Origin: Oxyruncus cristatus | Lineage: Eukaryota; Chordata; Aves; Passeriformes; Cotingidae | Assembly: GCA_013399855.1 (NCBI GenBank) | Contig: VXAY01002251.1 | Location: forward strand, 374,925 to 438,924 | Direction: 5' to 3' | DNA length: 64,000 bases | Shown: one piece after another, positions 59,222-64,000 of the stretch | Numbering within the stretch: the stretch's first letter is position 1 | Layout: every line of letters starts with the position of its first letter | Position numbers and translations under genes: made by a program | Notes under the pieces: generated by a model | What the model saw: the letters and a program-made list of their open reading frames with translations, nothing else | Told to the model about the DNA's origin: nothing | The model's database searches: none

Positions 59222-62200
59222 AGGAGAGTATACTTCACTTCACTGAAAGGGTTCTCAGCAGAGCTGGATGGTGCTGTACTAAAGAACTTTTAACTGAGAA
59301 ACGGGAGGCGGGGGTGAAGGAAATAACGTCTTTATCTTCTCCCCTTACTGCTGAGCCCGCCGCGACTATCAGGGGACGCCTGGCCTGTTGTAGGCAAGTA
59401 AAGGAATAACGAAGCTGGTTCGGTGCAAAGTTGAGAGAGACGTAAATTCCCCATCATTTCCCACTCACTTGTAGGAGCTAGGCAAGCACAGCACTGCAGG
59501 AGCCCCCCAAAAGGCCTCTCTGTGCATCATGGCAGGGGTGTGGAGAGGACAAACGGGCTTCAGGAGATTGACTGTGTTCAGTGCACTAACCTGCTCCTAA
59601 ATAGCCAGCACACACAAAGTACTGCAATGGCAAAAGCTGTCACCCCACCTACAAGCTTGCTAGCAGCATGGCTTACAGGGGTGTGGAGCCCCAGGACAGG
59701 TTATTTACTTGTGGGTTTAGACAGGTAGGTAAGTCCAGCTGCTGATTGCACCGGTTTTAAAACTTCACTTGAATGTGGTGGTGGGGAAGGTACTAGCAGC
59801 CTCTGCCTAGAGGCAGATTCTCACCTACAGACCAAAAAGAAGAGGGGGAAAGGTTTGCAAGCAGTTCTTGTAGTCATGTATGCCAGGTCTTGAAGGTGTT
59901 TGAGTCCACATGTACATTAGCCATGTGTTCTTCTGAGGTTTTCAGGCTTTCGTACAAAACTGCTAATATAGCAGTAACTGAGTCCTGAAACTTTATAGAA
60001 CCCTTGACCTGCCCTTCTCTGTGTGCTGTGTTGCCCTTAGGAGATTTCCTCATAGAAAGACCTCTTCAAGAAGTCCTGAGTGCCATGATTTACTTTTACA
60101 CCATAGGCAGGTTTCTGGCTGAGTCTTTACCACACTCAGTAGCAGAAAACAGAAAAGTATAAAAACTTATGTGCAGCAAAGCCCTTCTTTCAGTCTCTCA
60201 GTGTTACCTGTTCTGCAAGTGCACACACAGTCCACCTAGTTCTGAACTAACGGAGTGGTTGAGAAGCAAATCTTTCCTTTACCTCCACTTCCCCTGAGAT
60301 TCAAAGCTGTCCCTATTCTGCATGTGGCAGTGTGACCACAGGCCTCTGTCTCAGTGCTGCAGTCGAACCAACAAGTGCTCATTCACCTCTTTCCCCACAC
60401 TTGCCGAAAGATGACTCTCCTTTCTGAATACGAATGTGTGTCTTCAGACTCAAGTTTCTGCTCGCCTGCTCGCACATGGCTAAACTTCTGAATGAATGGC
60501 TGGGTGACTGTTTCTGAAGTTCTCTCTCAGGTTGATAATGAAAGGTTTCCTGTAGAGAAAAACTCCCTGGAATGTTGGACACCTCATAGATGAAACTACC
60601 CAGGTGGATGAACCAGCTAAAACTATTTAGCTTGAGACAGTAACTTTGATGAATAGAAATCAGACAAGGTTATAATCTTGAGATTAGATGCAAAATCATG
60701 AGCTAGCCTTCTCCAAGAGGTCCCACTTGGAAACGAATATAAATGGATGAAAGTGAGTCTGAGCAGTGTGTGTGCTCGTCAGTCGTTAGTTACGGAGCCA
60801 AGGCTGCTCCAGGTTTATGCAGTAGCCTCAGTTATATATAACAGTCACGCTCCTTTGGAGCAGCCTGGCTGGTTTAGCCTTCTAACATCACTGTATGTTG
60901 CAATGTATTTCATCTGGGAGACATCCACTTGGTTTATATTTTTAGATATCAAAATAGCATGTGGATTTTACTTACTGCAAGTTTTTGCCTCTGTAGATGC
61001 ACTTGTTATAGACCAGGGGGTTCCTGTTGAATCTGCTACTCTGCCATTTTAGTCCTTTTTCTGTTACTGAAAAGATGCAGAGAAAATAAGATGTGTTTGA
61101 ACTGCATTCTGAAACTCTTACAACCTGACAAATAACACAGAAATGGAGTAACTGAGAAAAAAGGAGATGGTCAATGGGATTCAGCCTAAGGCAGTGGAAC
61201 CAAATTCTCGGTCATCTGCTCTACTTGAAACTCTATGACTGACAAGTGCCTGGCTCTCTACTTCCTCTTGCACTGCTTGCAACAGCTTTAAAATGTTAAA
61301 AAGCAACAGTGGATATAGTCCATCCATTTGTGATTTTAACTTCCTAGTCTGTTCATGAAGATTTTTATATTCAATAGCAACTTCCCTAGATTGGCTTCCC
61401 ACCACACGAAAAGACTTGAACAGCCTTGGTTTCTTTAATGTACAATGGGCCTGGACAGCAAACCCTCCCTCTGAGAAATCAAGAGCTTTGGAAAGGAAGG
61501 GACTTCTCATCTTGGGACATTTACGGACTTGCTGACAGGGTTTCAGGTGCTGTCCTGGCCTCCCCACACAATAGTGTGACACATTTCTGCCAATCAGCTT
61601 TCATGGTTTAGAGAATGAATCAATGGATTTCCCCTGTAGCTCCTGATGCTAGTTGTAAGAAGTTTCAATGTGTCTTGCCAGTTAAAATGCCCCTGCTTCC
61701 TTCAGTTCTGCTCCAGCTGAATGAAAACTGCCTTAGGCAGAAACTGAGACCCTGCATGTATAACACCAGGCAAACCAAAGCTGAGAGAGGTTTGGAGAGC
61801 TTTCCATAATAGTAAATATGGAGTAATAGAGACAGAAATGAAATATAGGAAGGAAAAAATTGCTTTGCCTGAAGTCCTAGGGAAGTGTATTGCAAGCCTG
61901 AGGATTAAAGTCTAAATCACTGTCCTGAATCTGAACTGCTAAGAGTTTTCCATTCCTAACTGAAGCTACATGCTGCTATTTGTACTGTGCTTGTTGCCAT
62001 GAGATTTTTATTTTTAATAGATAAAATTTAGACTACCTATTTTAGGTGCTAGGTGTAACTGAATTTCAACCGTGGCTTCTGATGTTTCTTTGCTACTAGG
62101 AGTGCTGGAGAGGGCACTGGATCATGGAGTAATGAGATTACCTTGGTGAGACTGTTAGGACAAGGTTCTGTCCTGCTAACTCAGTGCGGAGTCTCATGTC

Positions 62201-63388
62201 CTCTCTTGCAGAAGAGACAAAAACAAGTAGTAATCAAATCAGACTGAAAGTAATCTTAGCCATCTGCCCTGTGTCATAGTGATCAGAAGTTAGAAGATAA
62301 GCAAATTTACAAACCTAGTCTCAATGAGGTTGCTTGATTTGGTCTTTATATGTATTTCCTGGGAACTCTGATGGCCTCACTGTAGCAGATAGCTTTCAGA
62401 TAAATGTTAACAAAGTTATGAGGAACAGATCTGCCTTCTTACTAATGAAAAACAGAACAGTAAAAAGCTAGGGAAAACAAGCCACAACTGGCCCATTGAC
62501 TTAATGGATTTTGATTATTGCTATTTACTGGAATATTTGACATTGGATCAGCCATGAGCCTTGAAGATGCATGTGAGGTGCTTAAAACACTGATTTTTAA
62601 GAAGCCAATAGTAACCTGATCACTGCACAAACTACAGATGATAGGGAGTGGTGCTTTTTCTTTCACAGGTTGGACTTCAAAACAATCATAGTTACCGAGA
62701 AGAAACCCGCTAATGGGAAATTCTGCGTTGTTGAATGCCACAAAAATATGAGGAAATTATCTGTTGTTGGAGAGTGTTCCAGGCATTCAGAAGAAAATCT
62801 TCAGTTACCATTTTTTGTCTTCATTGCATCAAATGTAGGACTGGACCCCCTTTCATGGAAGAAGGTGGAGTTCCTATTCCAAATTCTTCAGTCCTTGTCA
62901 GGAGTTTCCAGTGCTCAGTGCAATCACAAGATTTTGAGATTCCCCAGGCCTGGGAGAAGCCATGGATTTCTCTCCCTCTCACTTTCCATGTGGTGTTGAG
63001 AAGGAAGCTGGCAATTTGGCAATGGCTTCTCTTAAATTTCCTGCATGCTCAGGTGACCAGGTTGCACACTGGATCTGAAAGAAGTATTAAAATGTTGAGA
63101 TTTTACTGAGATTTCCTTTGATGTTAACTAGGAAATGAAAACCTGTGTTAACCTTAAAGGACTTGAGGAAACAGAACACGGCACAAGCAACAGGATAAAA
63201 CATCTACTGCTCTAATAATGTACCACTCACTGCCAGGGGAATGGGAAAAAGAGAGCATGTAGTACTGAGACCTAAAGCCAGCTGCAATTTAATGTTGCAC
63301 GGCATTCTGCTGTAGAAGGTTGTGGCTTGGCTACCCAATGTCACTTAGTCTGGGGCCAGTTTATTTCTATTAATGGTTGTAAGATTTT
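59222..63388. other. Intergenic region before the last LTR
   Basis: About 4.2 kb of unique sequence with no recognisable exon or RNA gene. A TATA-like GTATAAAAACTT near 60157 has no supporting promoter context. The minus ORF at 61181-61582 (133 codons) and the plus ORF at 62735-63109 have no motif I can name. Confidence 0.75.
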
Positions 63389-63662
63389 TGTTGTTTCCTG
63401 GAAAACCCCAGCACCTGGGGAGACATTCTCAGAAACTGCTAAGAAGATAAAAGCGAAGAAAGGAGTGATACGGAGATAACACGGCCTTTTCTTGTGAACA
63501 TCATGGTTGACGGAAACTCGGGAAGTGGACCGTTGGGCCCATTTCATCTGTCAATCACCCCAAAATTAGTTTCTTGACTATAGCTGCTCAAACTGCCTGA
63601 AGAAAAAGGTATAAAAAGGGCTGGACTTTAGCAAAAATCGGGGAGAAATTCCATCAACTCTG
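63389..63662 (+). mobile_element. LTR 5' part (U3 promoter) running into a gap
   Basis: TGTTGTTTCCTGGAAAACCC opens a segment that is richer in CpG than its surroundings. It contains AGATAACACGGCC, AACTCGGGAAGTGGACCGTT and ATCTGTCAATCACCCC. It has a strong TATA box, TATAAAAAGGG (63610-63620), then GCTGGACTTTAGC about 20 bp before the gap. This layout is that of a retroviral U3 ending in a promoter. I believe it is a known avian LTR type but cannot name the family. No coding sequence is visible, and the R-U5 part and any internal region fall in the gap or beyond. Confidence 0.6.
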
Positions 63663-63906
63663 NNNNNNNNNNNNNNNNNNNNNNNNNNNNNNNNNNNNNN
63701 NNNNNNNNNNNNNNNNNNNNNNNNNNNNNNNNNNNNNNNNNNNNNNNNNNNNNNNNNNNNNNNNNNNNNNNNNNNNNNNNNNNNNNNNNNNNNNNNNNNN
63801 NNNNNNNNNNNNNNNNNNNNNNNNNNNNNNNNNNNNNNNNNNNNNNNNNNNNNNNNNNNNNNNNNNNNNNNNNNNNNNNNNNNNNNNNNNNNNNNNNNNN
63901 NNNNNN
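63663..63906. other. Assembly gap (244 N)
   Basis: The gap follows the LTR promoter segment and hides its 3' part. After it only AT-rich DNA is seen. Confidence 0.9.
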
Positions 63907-64000
63907 ATATATTTATATGTATATAATTTTACTTCTACTCCATAGTACTTTAAAGTTTTTACTTATTCTTTGTAAGTTGTCATACTTATTTGTAAGTTGC
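63907..64000. other. AT-rich end of window
   Basis: 94 bp beginning ATATATTTATATGTATATAA, with a near-duplicate of ACTTATT..TTTGTAAGTTG at 63961-64000. It could be LTR-derived or unique. Nothing more can be said. Confidence 0.5.

Noticed and set aside
58622..59226. Target-site duplication for the LTR at 58627
   Set aside because: Flanks AGGCA and AGGAG agree only in the first three bases, which is too weak to claim.
60150..60175. TATA-like GTATAAAAACTT as a promoter
   Set aside because: No CpG island, gene or LTR boundary nearby. A lone AT-rich match is not evidence.
42034..64000. IL20RA, IL22RA2 or IFNGR1 exons expected by synteny
   Set aside because: No minus-strand ORF resembles a cytokine-receptor domain or tail. 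The genes probably lie further on.
1..64000. CRISPR arrays, operons, phage or plasmid features, tRNA and rRNA genes
   Set aside because: The window is vertebrate nuclear DNA. No regularly spaced repeats with unique spacers, no tRNA-like cloverleaf and no rRNA segment were seen.

Overview
The window is nuclear DNA from a bird, probably a neoavian. Three things point there. Several CR1 LINE 3' ends carry the ATTCTRTG-type octamer tail typical of birds and reptiles. Several solo LTRs belong to families that, from memory, are common in neoavian genomes. The only two recognisable protein-coding genes, PEX7 and SLC35D3, are very close to their human orthologues and lie in the same order and orientation as on human 6q23. 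There is no bacterial, phage or organellar DNA.

Layout. Positions 1 to about 30.8 kb hold the 3' half of PEX7 on the plus strand. Coding exons 6-10 (107, 114, 56, 100 and 69 nt) add up to exactly the 446 nt expected from human residue 176 to the stop codon. All splice sites are GT/AG and every reading phase joins cleanly. The introns contain CR1 copies, three LTR pieces and unique AT-rich DNA. From 30.8 to 36.2 kb is an intergenic spacer with one CR1. From 36.2 to 37.6 kb is a CpG island with a G-rich tract, a perfect 26-bp palindrome and a 391-N assembly gap. SLC35D3 (plus strand) has its start and first ~87 codons inside this gap. The rest of exon 1, a 1.1-kb intron with a decayed minisatellite, and the whole of exon 2 are readable. 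Its 3' UTR has a good polyadenylation signal at 40,071 and further candidates up to 42,033.

From about 42 kb to the end I find no gene. In mammals IL20RA, IL22RA2 and IFNGR1 follow on the opposite strand, but none of their exons is recognisable here. This stretch holds microsatellites, two long T/G-rich tracts, a poly-T and poly-A pair, an old CR1, a complete solo LTR with a 5-bp target duplication, a second solo LTR, and the 5' part of another LTR interrupted by a gap.

The genes do not form a functional unit. PEX7 is the cytosolic PTS2 receptor for peroxisomal import. SLC35D3 is a multi-pass nucleotide-sugar-transporter-like protein linked to platelet dense granules and dopamine-receptor traffic. 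Their adjacency is old synteny. I see no undescribed biological system. The points most worth checking are the hidden SLC35D3 start, the CpG-island palindrome, the intronic minisatellite and the possible long SLC35D3 3' UTR.
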